Below are positions 25,958-33,892 of a stretch of DNA of 64,000 nucleotides, piece by piece. The DNA lies in NCBI RefSeq assembly GCF_003344625.1, contig NZ_QPKJ02000001.1, positions 1,054,001 through 1,118,000 of the forward strand, given 5' to 3'. Every line of letters begins with the position of its first letter. Positions within the stretch are counted from its first letter, which is position 1. The notes beneath the pieces were generated by a model. It was not told the origin of the DNA, ran no database searches, and saw only the letters and a program-made list of their open reading frames with translations. This DNA comes from Solirubrobacter deserti. GTDB lineage: Bacteria; Actinomycetota; Thermoleophilia; Solirubrobacterales; Solirubrobacteraceae. The position numbers were made by a program, and so were the translations under genes.

Positions 25958-27850
25958 GTGAAGCTCTTGTTGGTGGTGGCAACGTTCCTCGCGCTGGCGT
26001 CCTCGGCCGAGGCGGCCTCGTACGCCGGCCGGCCCATCCGCCAGGACGGGGTGACGCTGCCCGCGCGCGTGTCCGGCGAAGACGTGCAGCTCGCGATCGG
26101 CGGGAGCTTCGCCACGCGCTTCTGGCCCGGCGTCAACCTCGGCGCCACCGTGCCCGGGCACGCGCCCGGCGAGCTCGCGCCGTCCCGCAAGGACTACGAC
26201 CGCTGGCTCGAAGGGATGCAGGACCTCGGGGTCCGCGTCGTGCGCGTCTACACGATCCTGCGCCCGCGCTTCTACGAGGCGCTGGCCGCGCACAACCGGC
26301 GGCACCCGAAGACGCCGCTGTACTTCATCCAGGGCGTGTGGATCCCCGAGGAGGACTTCCTCGCCACCAGAAACGCGTACGCGACGACCGGCGAGTTCGA
26401 CCGCGAGATCGCCGACGCGGTCGCCGTCGTGCACGGCGACGCGACGCTCCGGCCGCGCCGGGGGCACGCGAGCGGGCGCTACCGGACCGACGTCTCGCGC
26501 TGGCTGCTCGCCTGGTCACCCGGCGTCGAGTGGGACCCGGACGCGGTCGTGAACACCGATCAGGTGAACGCCGGCGCGCCGCCGCACCTCGGCCGCTTCA
26601 TCCAGTCCACACCGAACGCGACCCCGATGGAGAGCTGGATCGCGGCGCGGCTCGACCATCTCGCCACGCTCGAGGCGCGGCGCGGGTGGAGCCGCCCGAT
26701 CACGTTCACCAACTGGCTGACGGTCGACCCGCTGAGCCACCCGATGGAGCCGCTCGCGCTCGAGGACGCGGTGAGCGTGGACGCGATGCACGTGCAGGCG
26801 ACCCCCTCGTGGCCGGGCGGCTTCTTCGCCTCCTACCACGCGTATCCCTACTACCCCGACTTCCTGCGCCTGGAGTACCCGGGCGGGCAGCCCTCGCCGT
26901 ACGCCGCCTACCTGCGCCAGCTCAGGCAGCACCACCAGGGCCAGGCGCTGATGGTCACCGAGTTCGGCGTGCCGACGGGGCTCGGCGCCGCCCACCGCGG
27001 GCCGCTCGGACGCGACCAGGGCGACCACGACGAGCGCGAGGCCGCGCGGATCGACGCCGCCATGATGCGCGAGATCGAGCAGGAGGGCTACTCGGGCGCA
27101 GTGCTCTTCGAGTGGACCGACGAATGGTTCAAGCGCACCTGGAACACGCAGGACGTCGCGCGCCCCGTGGAGCGGCGGCCGCTGTGGCACAACGTGCTCA
27201 CGAACGAGACGCAGTTCGGCGTGATCGCGGTCGACCCCGGCCGCCGGCCGGTCGTGGAGCTCGACGGGCGCGTCCGCGAGTGGCGCGGCGCGCGCATCAA
27301 GCACGACGCCGCCTACCTGTACCTGCGAGCACGCACGCCGAGCACGATCGAGATCGACACGCGGCCCGGCGGCGGGCCGGACCTGCGCGTGATCCTCGGC
27401 CCGGGCCGCCGGGCGCGCCTGCAGCAGCCGAGTGCGCTGGACCCCATCCCGAGCGTGTTCCGCGTCGGCCTGCGCCTGGACGAGTGGGTCTCCCCCCGGC
27501 TGATCCTCAGCCTGCCGCTGACCGAGCCCACCACCGGGCGCGAGCTCGCGCCGGAGTACCTGGATCTCGGCACCGTGCGCTGGGGCGGCAGCGACGTCCG
27601 GCGGCTCGCGGCGGGCAGCGGGAGCGACGTCGAGCTCCGGATCCCGTGGCTGCTGCTCGGCTTCGCGGATCCGTCCTCGCGCACGGTCTTCGTACCCGGC
27701 GCGACGGGCGTGACGTTCCGGCGCGTGGCGTCGATCCGAGTGGACGGGCGTCGCTACAGCTGGAAGACGTGGAACCGGGTCCAGTGGCACGAGCGGCGCA
27801 AGCAGGGCTGGCCGATCCTCGAGCAGGCGTTCGAGAGAGCCGCACGCTGA
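25958..27850 (+). CDS. secreted glycoside hydrolase-like (TIM-barrel) protein
   Basis: This 630-residue exported protein starts at GTG with signal peptide LLLVVATFLALASSAEA. The body reads like a TIM-barrel glycosidase. It has an N-terminal strand GVNLGATVPG, GVRVVRVYTIL, a possible acid/base region (SVDAMHVQATPSWP), VTEFGVPTG with a candidate catalytic Glu, and LFEWTDEWFKRTWNT near the barrel end. A C-terminal beta-sandwich-like domain follows from about residue 430. No specific family was recognised. It lies 43 bp after the propeller gene and probably belongs to the same operon. Confidence 0.65.
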   Translation: MKLLLVVATFLALASSAEAASYAGRPIRQDGVTLPARVSGEDVQLAIGGSFATRFWPGVNLGATVPGHAPGELAPSRKDYDRWLEGMQDLGVRVVRVYTILRPRFYEALAAHNRRHPKTPLYFIQGVWIPEEDFLATRNAYATTGEFDREIADAVAVVHGDATLRPRRGHASGRYRTDVSRWLLAWSPGVEWDPDAVVNTDQVNAGAPPHLGRFIQSTPNATPMESWIAARLDHLATLEARRGWSRPITFTNWLTVDPLSHPMEPLALEDAVSVDAMHVQATPSWPGGFFASYHAYPYYPDFLRLEYPGGQPSPYAAYLRQLRQHHQGQALMVTEFGVPTGLGAAHRGPLGRDQGDHDEREAARIDAAMMREIEQEGYSGAVLFEWTDEWFKRTWNTQDVARPVERRPLWHNVLTNETQFGVIAVDPGRRPVVELDGRVREWRGARIKHDAAYLYLRARTPSTIEIDTRPGGGPDLRVILGPGRRARLQQPSALDPIPSVFRVGLRLDEWVSPRLILSLPLTEPTTGRELAPEYLDLGTVRWGGSDVRRLAAGSGSDVELRIPWLLLGFADPSSRTVFVPGATGVTFRRVASIRVDGRRYSWKTWNRVQWHERRKQGWPILEQAFERAAR

Positions 27851-27869
27851 CGCGCCCCGTACCACGGGT

Positions 27870-28331
27870 GTGTTCCGCCATCACGTCATCCGCCGCGAGC
27901 AGCGCGTCCAGGGCGACCCCGACACGGTCTTCGGCTTCTTCGCCGACGCGGGCAACCTCGAGTCGATCACGCCGCCCTGGCTGAGCTTCCACATCGTCAC
28001 GCCGCGCCCGATCGAGATGCGCCAGGGCACGCTGATCGAGTACGAGCTCAGGCTGCACGGGCTGCCGATCAGCTGGCTGACCCGCATCGACGAGTGGGTG
28101 CCGGGCGAACGCTTCGTCGACGCGCAGATCCACGGCCCGTACGCCCTCTGGCACCACACCCACGAGTTCGAGGCCGACGGGGACGGGACGATCGTGCGCG
28201 ACATCGTCCGCTACGCCCTCCCGTTCGGCGTGTTCGGCGGCCTCGCCCACCTCGCGTTCGTCCGCCGCGACCTCGAGCGGATCTTCGACTACCGGACCGT
28301 GAGCTTGCCCTCCATGCCGTCGGCACGGTGA
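27870..28331 (+). CDS. SRPBCC family protein
   Basis: This 153-residue START/Bet v1-like protein opens with a strand, then VFGFFADAGNLESITPPWLSF. The phrase LESITPPWL is typical of the SRPBCC cyclase/dehydrase subgroup often attached to CDP-paratose epimerases and DUF1731 proteins. DEWVPGERFVDAQIHGPYALWHHTHEF follows the family order. It has a GTG start 20 bp after the glycoside hydrolase-like gene. It may bind a hydrophobic ligand. Its last 43 bp overlap the cupredoxin gene tail-to-tail. Confidence 0.8.
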   Translation: MFRHHVIRREQRVQGDPDTVFGFFADAGNLESITPPWLSFHIVTPRPIEMRQGTLIEYELRLHGLPISWLTRIDEWVPGERFVDAQIHGPYALWHHTHEFEADGDGTIVRDIVRYALPFGVFGGLAHLAFVRRDLERIFDYRTVSLPSMPSAR

Positions 28332-28726
28332 TTGCCGACCGGGCAGAAGTACGTGTACTCGCCCGCTTCCAGCGTCACGTCGACCGGCGGGGCGTCCGCT
28401 GCCTGAACGGTCTCGGTGGCGGCGCCGTCGACGCCCTCGATGACGACCGAGTGCGGCTTGGAGGACTCGTTGGCGAACTCGATGGTGACGTCGCCGGCGG
28501 CGGCCTCCAGCTCGGTCTCGGTGAAGGCGTTGGCGCCGCCCGGGTCGGCGGCGATGGCCAGCGTGGCCCCGCCCCCGCTCGCGGCGGCCTCCTCGGTCGG
28601 CGCCTCCGTGGGCGCCTCGGTCGCCGCCTCGGTGGCGGCGGGCGTGGCGGCGGGCTCCTCCTCGTCACCGCCGCACGCGGCGAACATCAGCGCGGCACTC
28701 GCCGCGAATACTGCGATACGTCTCAT
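28289..28726 (-). CDS. cupredoxin-domain lipoprotein
   Basis: The ATG at 28726 gives 145 residues. MRRIAVFAASAALMFAAC is a lipoprotein signal with Cys18 as the lipidated residue. A Glu/Ala/Thr/Pro-rich linker to about residue 50 precedes a plastocyanin-like domain. The copper ligands appear complete: His92 in KPHSV, Cys128, His133 and Met138 in YFCPVGNHRADGM. It would be a surface-anchored type 1 copper electron carrier. It lies 31 bp downstream of the anti-sigma factor on the same strand and is likely part of that regulon. The 3' end overlaps the SRPBCC gene. Confidence 0.85.
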   Translation of the reverse strand: MRRIAVFAASAALMFAACGGDEEEPAATPAATEAATEAPTEAPTEEAAASGGGATLAIAADPGGANAFTETELEAAAGDVTIEFANESSKPHSVVIEGVDGAATETVQAADAPPVDVTLEAGEYTYFCPVGNHRADGMEGKLTVR

Positions 28727-28757
28727 AACTCGGGATACGCAGCGCGCATCCCGAGGT

Positions 28758-29465
28758 TCACGAGATCTTGGCCCGCAGGATGTCGATGTCCCGCACGTCG
28801 CCGCCCGCGTAGTGTGCGCGGCGGACGATGCGCAACGCCTCGTACTGGCCGCGCTTGACGGCTGAGGTGAGGATGACGTAGCCGTTGCCCTGGGCGTCGA
28901 CGCGGAACGTGCCGGCGCTCGCGCTCCAGCCCTTCGCGTCGCAGAAGACCTCGTAGATGTCCTGCGGGCCGCCCGGCAGGTCGTACACCCACAGCCGGAC
29001 GACGGTGCCCTCGGCGGTCGTCCGCAGCCCGGCGCGGGCGCTGCCGTTCTGCGCCGCGGCGCTGATCGGCTGCAGCACCAGCCGGTACTGGTTGGCGGGG
29101 CGCTCCGGCGCCCGCTCGAAGCCGAACCCGAGGACCAGCGCGGCCGCCGCCGCCGCGGCACCGACGAGCGCGCTCGGGATCGCGATCGCGATCCGAGGCC
29201 GCCAGCGGCGCCGCTGCTTGGGCTCAGGCGAGTGCTCGCGCGCGAAGCGGTCGAGGATCCGCTCCTCGATCGCGGGCGGGAGCGGCTCCTCGTCCGTCGC
29301 GCCGGTCACCACCGCCAGGTCGAGCAGCGCCGGCAGCCCGGCGAGCTCGGCGTGGGCGGCCGCGCACTCGGCGCACTCCGCCAGATGGGCCTCCACGCGC
29401 TTGACGTTCTCCGCGTCCAGCGCACCGAGCACGTAGGCCCCGATGTCCTCGTGGACGTGCGTCAT
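28758..29465 (-). CDS. anti-sigma factor, RskA-like with zinc-binding motif
   Basis: This 235-residue membrane anti-sigma factor has an N-terminal cytoplasmic zinc anti-sigma motif HLAECAEC (HxxxCxxC), a single TM helix (IPSALVGAAAAAAALVLGFGF) near residue 105, and an extracytoplasmic RskA-type domain (LPGGPQDIYEVFCDAKGW...). It would hold the adjacent sigma factor inactive until proteolysis or a redox signal. The ATG at 29465 overlaps the sigma stop (ATGA), so the two are translationally coupled. Confidence 0.88.
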   Translation of the reverse strand: MTHVHEDIGAYVLGALDAENVKRVEAHLAECAECAAAHAELAGLPALLDLAVVTGATDEEPLPPAIEERILDRFAREHSPEPKQRRRWRPRIAIAIPSALVGAAAAAAALVLGFGFERAPERPANQYRLVLQPISAAAQNGSARAGLRTTAEGTVVRLWVYDLPGGPQDIYEVFCDAKGWSASAGTFRVDAQGNGYVILTSAVKRGQYEALRIVRRAHYAGGDVRDIDILRAKIS

Positions 29466-30007
29466 GCCCGCACCCCCATTTCCTCCAGAATCAGCCGCAG
29501 GGAGCGCAGCGCATACCACGTACGGCTCTTGACGGTGCCCTCGGGCAGCCCGAGCCGCTCCGCGATCTCCCTGACCGACAGTCCTTGGACGTGGGCCAGG
29601 CGGATCACCTGACGATGCTCGGGGGTGAGCTTCTCGAGCGCACCGGCGACCTGCCATCCCAGCATCGCGCGTTCGATCGAAAGGCCCTCGGGGTCCTGCT
29701 CCTCACGCGGCTCGTGCAGCGCCAGCGCCGGGCGCACCGCGGCGCGCCGGCGCGTGTCGATGATCGCGTGCCGCGCGATCTGGTACAGCCACGTGCGGAC
29801 GCTGCCGCGCGTCGGGTCGTAGGCGTCCGCGTGCCGCCAGGCGCGCGTGAACACCTCCTGCACGACCTCCTCGGCGGTCCCCCGGTCCCCGAGTGCGTTC
29901 AGGGCGAAGCCATAGAGCTCACCGGCATACACCCGGTAGAGCTCACGAAGCGCCTCGCCGGTGGTATCCGACGAGATGCGCGCGAGCAGTTGAGCGTCCG
30001 TAGACAT
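29462..30007 (-). CDS. ECF RNA polymerase sigma factor
   Basis: This 181-residue sigma-70 ECF factor shows region 2 (LYGFALNALGDRGTAEEVVQEVF, TWLYQIARHAIID) and region 4 (LTPEHRQVIRLAHVQGLS, EIAERLGLPEGTVKSR). It resembles the SigK/RpoE type paired with RskA-like anti-sigma factors, consistent with the overlapping downstream gene. The probable target set includes its own promoter and the cupredoxin lipoprotein. Confidence 0.92.
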   Translation of the reverse strand: MSTDAQLLARISSDTTGEALRELYRVYAGELYGFALNALGDRGTAEEVVQEVFTRAWRHADAYDPTRGSVRTWLYQIARHAIIDTRRRAAVRPALALHEPREEQDPEGLSIERAMLGWQVAGALEKLTPEHRQVIRLAHVQGLSVREIAERLGLPEGTVKSRTWYALRSLRLILEEMGVRA

Positions 30008-30019
30008 CGACGTTGTGAA

Positions 30020-30045
30020 ATACGCGCCGGTCCGCTTCCCGGTTC
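30020..30045 (-). promoter_or_regulatory. putative ECF-type autoregulated promoter of the sigma operon
   Basis: On the minus strand GAACC (30045-30041) is followed after 16 bases by CGTAT (30024-30020), close to the common ECF pattern GGAACC-N16-CGT. Transcription would begin only a few bases before the ATG at 30007. This is pattern matching only. Confidence 0.45.
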
Positions 30046-30079
30046 GACGCCCCGCCGAAGATAGAGGGGTGGAGCCTTC

Positions 30080-30517
30080 TCAGGTGGCGAGGACGTCCAG
30101 GATCTCGCGCCCCGGATGCAGCACGCCGTCCAGGAACGCGCTCGGCGTCGTCACGACGCCGCACGAGACACCCGCCCGGAAGGACGACTTCACCCGCGTG
30201 TGGATCGTGTCGGAGCGGCGGTGGGCGTCGAAGCGCTCTACGTCCAGCCCCAGCGCCTCGGCGCGGGCCCACAGATGCGGGTCCTCGAGCCGGCCCTGGT
30301 CGGCGAACAGCGCGTCGTGCATCGCCCAGAACGCGCCCTGCTCGGCCGCCGCCTCGGCCGCGCACGCCGCCGGCCATGCCCGCGGGTGCGAGCTCTTGAC
30401 CGGGAAGTGCCGGAAACAGACCTGCACGTCCAGCTCGGCGAGCCGGAGGTCGAGCGCCGCGCAGAACGGGCACTCATAGTCGCCGTAGACGATCACCAGC
30501 GCACCCTGCCCACGCAC
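30080..30517 (-). CDS. DsbA-like thioredoxin-fold protein
   Basis: This is a thiol oxidoreductase-like protein with YGDYECPFC (CPFC active site), FRHFPVK, an alpha-helical insert (WPAACAAEAAAEQGAFWAMHDALF) and the cis-Pro loop VVTTPSAFLDG, in the order of the DsbA/FrnE group. The GTG at 30517 gives 145 residues, but homologues usually include the preceding SDHVRG segment. Upstream to the peroxiredoxin stop there is no ATG, GTG or TTG in frame, so the true start may be a rare codon. No signal peptide is visible, suggesting a cytoplasmic role with the peroxiredoxin. Confidence 0.75.
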   Translation of the reverse strand: MRGQGALVIVYGDYECPFCAALDLRLAELDVQVCFRHFPVKSSHPRAWPAACAAEAAAEQGAFWAMHDALFADQGRLEDPHLWARAEALGLDVERFDAHRRSDTIHTRVKSSFRAGVSCGVVTTPSAFLDGVLHPGREILDVLAT

Positions 30518-30564
30518 ATGGTCAGAGGGCCCGATCGGGGCCAGCGGGGACGAACCGAGGTCGC

Positions 30565-31014
30565 TCAGGACAACGCGTCGAAGATGAGGTTGGCGCCGGG
30601 CAGCACGCCCGGGTTCTCCGCCTGGTGCGACCACTGCACGACGCCGTCCGGGCCGACGATGACCAGGGCGCGCTGCGCGAACCCGCCCCCGTGGTAGACG
30701 CCGAAGGCGCGGCACGTGGCGCCCTTGGGCTCGAAGTCCGAGAGCTGCTCGATCTGCACTCCCAGCTGCTGCTTGAACGCCGCCTGCGACGGCGACGCGT
30801 CGCACGACACCCCGTAAAGGGTGGCGCCGCGCGCGCTGAAATCCTCCAGCAGGTCGTTGTAGACCGACAGCTGGTCCGTGCAGACCGGCGAGAAGGCGAA
30901 GGGGTAGAACACGAGCACGGTCGTACGCCCGAGCAGCTGCTCGCGCGTGAACGCCTCTCCCTCCTCCGTCTTGAGCGTGAAGTCGGGCGCGGGATTTCCG
31001 GCCGCGACGACCAC
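30565..31014 (-). CDS. peroxiredoxin (AhpC/TSA family, AhpE/BCP-like)
   Basis: This 149-residue peroxiredoxin has a thioredoxin fold beginning GNPAPDFTL, with the peroxidatic cysteine in FAFSPVCTDQL. In PxxxT/SxxC terms the Thr is replaced by Ser. No second cysteine lies in the standard BCP helix position, but one occurs in GVSCDAS and another in GATCRAF. The start is GTG. It sits directly downstream of rpsO, with only two bases between stop and start, and upstream of the DsbA-like gene, suggesting a small thiol-redox unit attached to the ribosomal operon. Confidence 0.88.
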   Translation of the reverse strand: MVVAAGNPAPDFTLKTEEGEAFTREQLLGRTTVLVFYPFAFSPVCTDQLSVYNDLLEDFSARGATLYGVSCDASPSQAAFKQQLGVQIEQLSDFEPKGATCRAFGVYHGGGFAQRALVIVGPDGVVQWSHQAENPGVLPGANLIFDALS

Positions 31015-31016
31015 TG

Positions 31017-31286
31017 CTATCGACGCAGGCCGAGCTCGCGGATCAGCGAGCGGTAGCCCTCGAGATCATTCTTCTGGAGGTAGTTGAGGAAACGACGACG
31101 GCGGCCGACGAGCATCAGAAGGCCCCGGCGCGAATGGTGGTCATGCTTGTGTTCGCGCAGGTGCTCCGTCAGGTGGTTGATGCGATGCGTAAGCAGCGCC
31201 ACCTGGACCTCGGTCTTGCCGGTGTCGTTCTCGTCCTTGCCGAACCGCGAGATGATCTCGCGCTTTTGCTCTGCGGTCATGCTCAT
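31017..31286 (-). CDS. rpsO: 30S ribosomal protein S15
   Basis: S15 binds 16S rRNA early in 30S assembly. The 89-residue protein contains [45 protein letters not shown] and the C-terminal [12 protein letters not shown]. The ATG at 31286 overlaps the stop of the diguanylate cyclase (ATGA). A second ATG two codons later is also possible. Here it is separated from pnp, its usual neighbour, by about 12 kb of other genes. Confidence 0.96.
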   Translation of the reverse strand: MSMTAEQKREIISRFGKDENDTGKTEVQVALLTHRINHLTEHLREHKHDHHSRRGLLMLVGRRRRFLNYLQKNDLEGYRSLIRELGLRR

Positions 31287-32170
31287 GTGCGGTCGTGCAG
31301 AGTAGCAGCCAGCACGCGGTCACGCCCCGCGTCTTTCGCTGCATACAGCGCCTCATCGGCCCGGTGCAGGAACGCCTCCGGTGACTCGCCCTCCTCCCAG
31401 GTCGCGATCCCGATGCTGACCGTCACCGCGACGGGCGACGGCGCGTTGGCGACCTCGTGCCGGATGCGCTCGGCGGCGGCCATCGCGGCGTCGCCGTCGG
31501 TATCGGGCAGCAGCACGAGGAACTCCTCGCCGCCGAGCCGGCCGAGCTGGTCCTCCTGACGCAGATGCGTGCCCATGGCGTGCGCCGCGGCGATCAGGAC
31601 CTCGTCGCCGGTCTTGTGCCCGTACCGGTCGTTGACGTGCTTGAAGAGGTCGATGTCGCAGACCGCGATCGACAGCGGGTGGCCGTGACGGCGGGCGCCG
31701 GACACCATGCCCGCGAGCTGGGTGAGGATGGCGCGCCGGTTGGACAGCCCGGTGAGCGCGTCCTCGCGCAGCAACGCCTCCAGCCGCGCGCCCTGAGCGA
31801 CGAGCTCGTACTGGAGCTCCTTGGTGCGCGACGCCGCCTCGACGCGCGTGAGCACCTCGCCGTCGGTCACCGGCTCGATCAAGTAGTCCTGGACGCCGCG
31901 GCGCATGCCCGCGAGCGCGTCCTGGGGCGAGAGCCCCGGCCGCTCGATCAGGATGATCGCCGTGCTGTAGGCGACGGGATCGGACTTGATGGCACACACC
32001 AGGTCGCCGACTTCCACATGGATCAGCGCGACGGCTGGCTCCCAGGTCCGGCAGCGCTCGAGCGCCTCATCGGCGTCGTCGGTCTCGTATACGTCATGCC
32101 CGGCTTCGGCCAGCACCCGAGCGATCCTGCGCCGCTTCGGGGTCAACGCATGGGCTAACAGCACCCGCAT
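31283..32170 (-). CDS. GGDEF diguanylate cyclase with degenerate receiver domain
   Basis: This 295-residue protein has a receiver-like domain at ~1-115 and a GGDEF domain at ~130-290. The active-site GGEEF is at 213-217. The inhibitory c-di-GMP site RxxD is RQED at 204-207, five residues before, so catalysis and feedback look intact. The receiver is not phosphorylatable. The acidic pair after strand 1 is replaced (LLAHA), the phospho-Asp position is His51 in ALIHVEV, and the conserved Lys position is Glu99 (YLIEPV). The gene lies between ribF and rpsO, and its stop overlaps the rpsO start. Confidence 0.9.
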   Translation of the reverse strand: MRVLLAHALTPKRRRIARVLAEAGHDVYETDDADEALERCRTWEPAVALIHVEVGDLVCAIKSDPVAYSTAIILIERPGLSPQDALAGMRRGVQDYLIEPVTDGEVLTRVEAASRTKELQYELVAQGARLEALLREDALTGLSNRRAILTQLAGMVSGARRHGHPLSIAVCDIDLFKHVNDRYGHKTGDEVLIAAAHAMGTHLRQEDQLGRLGGEEFLVLLPDTDGDAAMAAAERIRHEVANAPSPVAVTVSIGIATWEEGESPEAFLHRADEALYAAKDAGRDRVLAATLHDRT

Positions 32171-32224
32171 TGAGCCTCTATACCCCCTGGACGGTTCGGC
32201 GAGACTCGAACGAACGCCGAGTTG

Positions 32225-33103
32225 TCAGACCAGACGGGCGATCTCGTCGACGTCGCGGCCCATCTGCTCGATGAGGGCCTCGACGGTGTCGAAGCGCTTC
32301 TCCCCGCGGATCCGGTCGATGAACTGCAGGCGCAGCTCGCGCCCGTAGAGGTCCCCCTCGAAGTCGAGCAGGAACGCCTCGACGAGCAGCCCGCGGCCGG
32401 TGACGAACGTCGGCCGCACGCCGATCGACACCGCGGCCGTCCACTGCCCCATCCCGGGCACGGTGGCCAGGCAGGCGTAGATGCCGTGGTCGGGGACGGC
32501 GAGCGCCGGGTCCGGGACGAGGTTGGCGGTCGGGTAGCCGAGCGTGCGCCCGCGCTTGTCGCCGTGCGCGACGATCCCGCGCGTCTCGAACGGCGCGCCC
32601 AAGAAGCGCGCCGCCTCCGCCACCTGCCCGCCGGCGATCAGCCCGCGGATGTGCGTGGAGGACACGATCTCGCCGTCGAGCTCGACCAGCCGGCTGACGC
32701 GCGTCGTGAACGCCGTCTGCTCGCTCAGCAGCGCCGCGTCGCCGCGCGCCCGGTTGCCGAAGCGGAAGTTCTCACCCACCGACACCCAGGTCGCGCCGAG
32801 CCGCTCGATCAGCTCGTGGTCGATGAAGTCCTGCGCGGTCTGCGCCATCCGCTCGCCGTCGAACGGGATCACGATCAGCTCGTCGACGCCAAGGCCGGCG
32901 ATCAGGTCGGCCTTCTGCTCGAGCGTGGTCAGGAGCTTCGGCGCGGCCTGCGGCGCCACGACGGTGCGCGGGTGCGGCTCGAACGTGAGCACGCTGTCGG
33001 CGCCGTCGATCACCGCGCGGTGGCCGACGTGCACGCCGTCGAACTCGCCCACGGCGAGCCGGCGCTCGCGAGGAGTCGCGTCGGGGAGCCAGACGGTCTT
33101 CAC
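32225..33103 (-). CDS. ribF: bifunctional riboflavin kinase/FAD synthetase
   Basis: The GTG at 33103 gives 292 residues. The N-terminal FAD synthetase domain has VGEFDGVHVGH, the nucleotidyltransferase HxGH-like motif. VSSTHIRGLI ends that domain, and the riboflavin kinase domain carries TLGYPTANL. The protein converts riboflavin to FMN and FAD. Its start overlaps the truB stop (GTGA). The longer frame upstream is truB read in another frame. Confidence 0.94.
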   Translation of the reverse strand: MKTVWLPDATPRERRLAVGEFDGVHVGHRAVIDGADSVLTFEPHPRTVVAPQAAPKLLTTLEQKADLIAGLGVDELIVIPFDGERMAQTAQDFIDHELIERLGATWVSVGENFRFGNRARGDAALLSEQTAFTTRVSRLVELDGEIVSSTHIRGLIAGGQVAEAARFLGAPFETRGIVAHGDKRGRTLGYPTANLVPDPALAVPDHGIYACLATVPGMGQWTAAVSIGVRPTFVTGRGLLVEAFLLDFEGDLYGRELRLQFIDRIRGEKRFDTVEALIEQMGRDVDEIARLV

Positions 33104-33891
33104 GCGCGGAAGCCTACGACGGGCTTGAGCGTTCCGCCTCCACGCGGCTCGGCGAGCGCGATCAGGCCCTGCTCGTCGCGCAACCGGACCATGCCCTTGG
33201 CGTGCCCGGGAACCGCGGCGCCGTGCGACGCCTTTGCGGCGTCCTCGGTATCCAGCTCGACGGCGGGCATGAACGCCAACGCGTCGTCGAGCCCGATCAG
33301 GCGTTCCTCCGACGCGTCGGCGACGTCGAAGTCGCCGATCCGGGTGCGCCGCAGCTCCACGCAGTAGGCGTCGTTGAGGCCCATGATCAGCGAGCGGACG
33401 TAGGTGCCGGACGAGCACTCGATGACGAACTTCGCGCGGCCGTACTCGCGCCACTCGAGGTCGAAGCGGGCGACGAGCACCTCGCGCTCGGGGATCTCGA
33501 CGTCCTCGCCCGCGCGGGCGAGCGCGTAGGCGCGCTTGCCGCCGACCTTGACCGCGCTGTACGCGGGCGGGCGCTGGGTGATGATCCCGGTCGGGAGCTC
33601 GAGCTCCTCGCCGGGCATGTTGCCGGGCCGGATCTCGCCCTCCGGGTCCCCGGTCGTCGACGTGTAGCCGAGGCGCGCGATCGTCTCGTAGCGCTTGGGC
33701 TGCTTCATCAAGAAGCGCTGGACGCGCGTGGCGCGGCCGATCAGGATCAGCAGCAGCCCCGTCGCGAACGGGTCCAGCGTCCCGGCGTGACCGACCTTCG
33801 TGCCCTTCGGCAGCCCGCGCCGGATCCGCGCCACCACGTCGTGCGACGTCACGCCCGCAGGCTTGTCGACCAGCAACACCCCGTCCGTCAT
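33100..33891 (-). CDS. truB: tRNA pseudouridine(55) synthase
   Basis: TruB makes pseudouridine 55 in the T-loop of tRNAs. The 263-residue protein begins DGVLLVDKPAGVTSHDVV. The catalytic Asp40 is in GHAGTLDPFATG, and KRYETIARLG and SSGTYVRSL are also present. It starts one base after the nrnA stop and ends overlapping ribF. Confidence 0.95.
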   Translation of the reverse strand: MTDGVLLVDKPAGVTSHDVVARIRRGLPKGTKVGHAGTLDPFATGLLLILIGRATRVQRFLMKQPKRYETIARLGYTSTTGDPEGEIRPGNMPGEELELPTGIITQRPPAYSAVKVGGKRAYALARAGEDVEIPEREVLVARFDLEWREYGRAKFVIECSSGTYVRSLIMGLNDAYCVELRRTRIGDFDVADASEERLIGLDDALAFMPAVELDTEDAAKASHGAAVPGHAKGMVRLRDEQGLIALAEPRGGGTLKPVVGFRA

Positions 33892-33892
33892 G

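Noticed and set aside
32171..32224. GTTCGAGTC-like segment between ribF and the GGDEF gene resembling a tRNA T-arm
   Set aside because: No acceptor, D or anticodon stems can be drawn around it. At best it is a weak hairpin (CGGCG/CGCCG).
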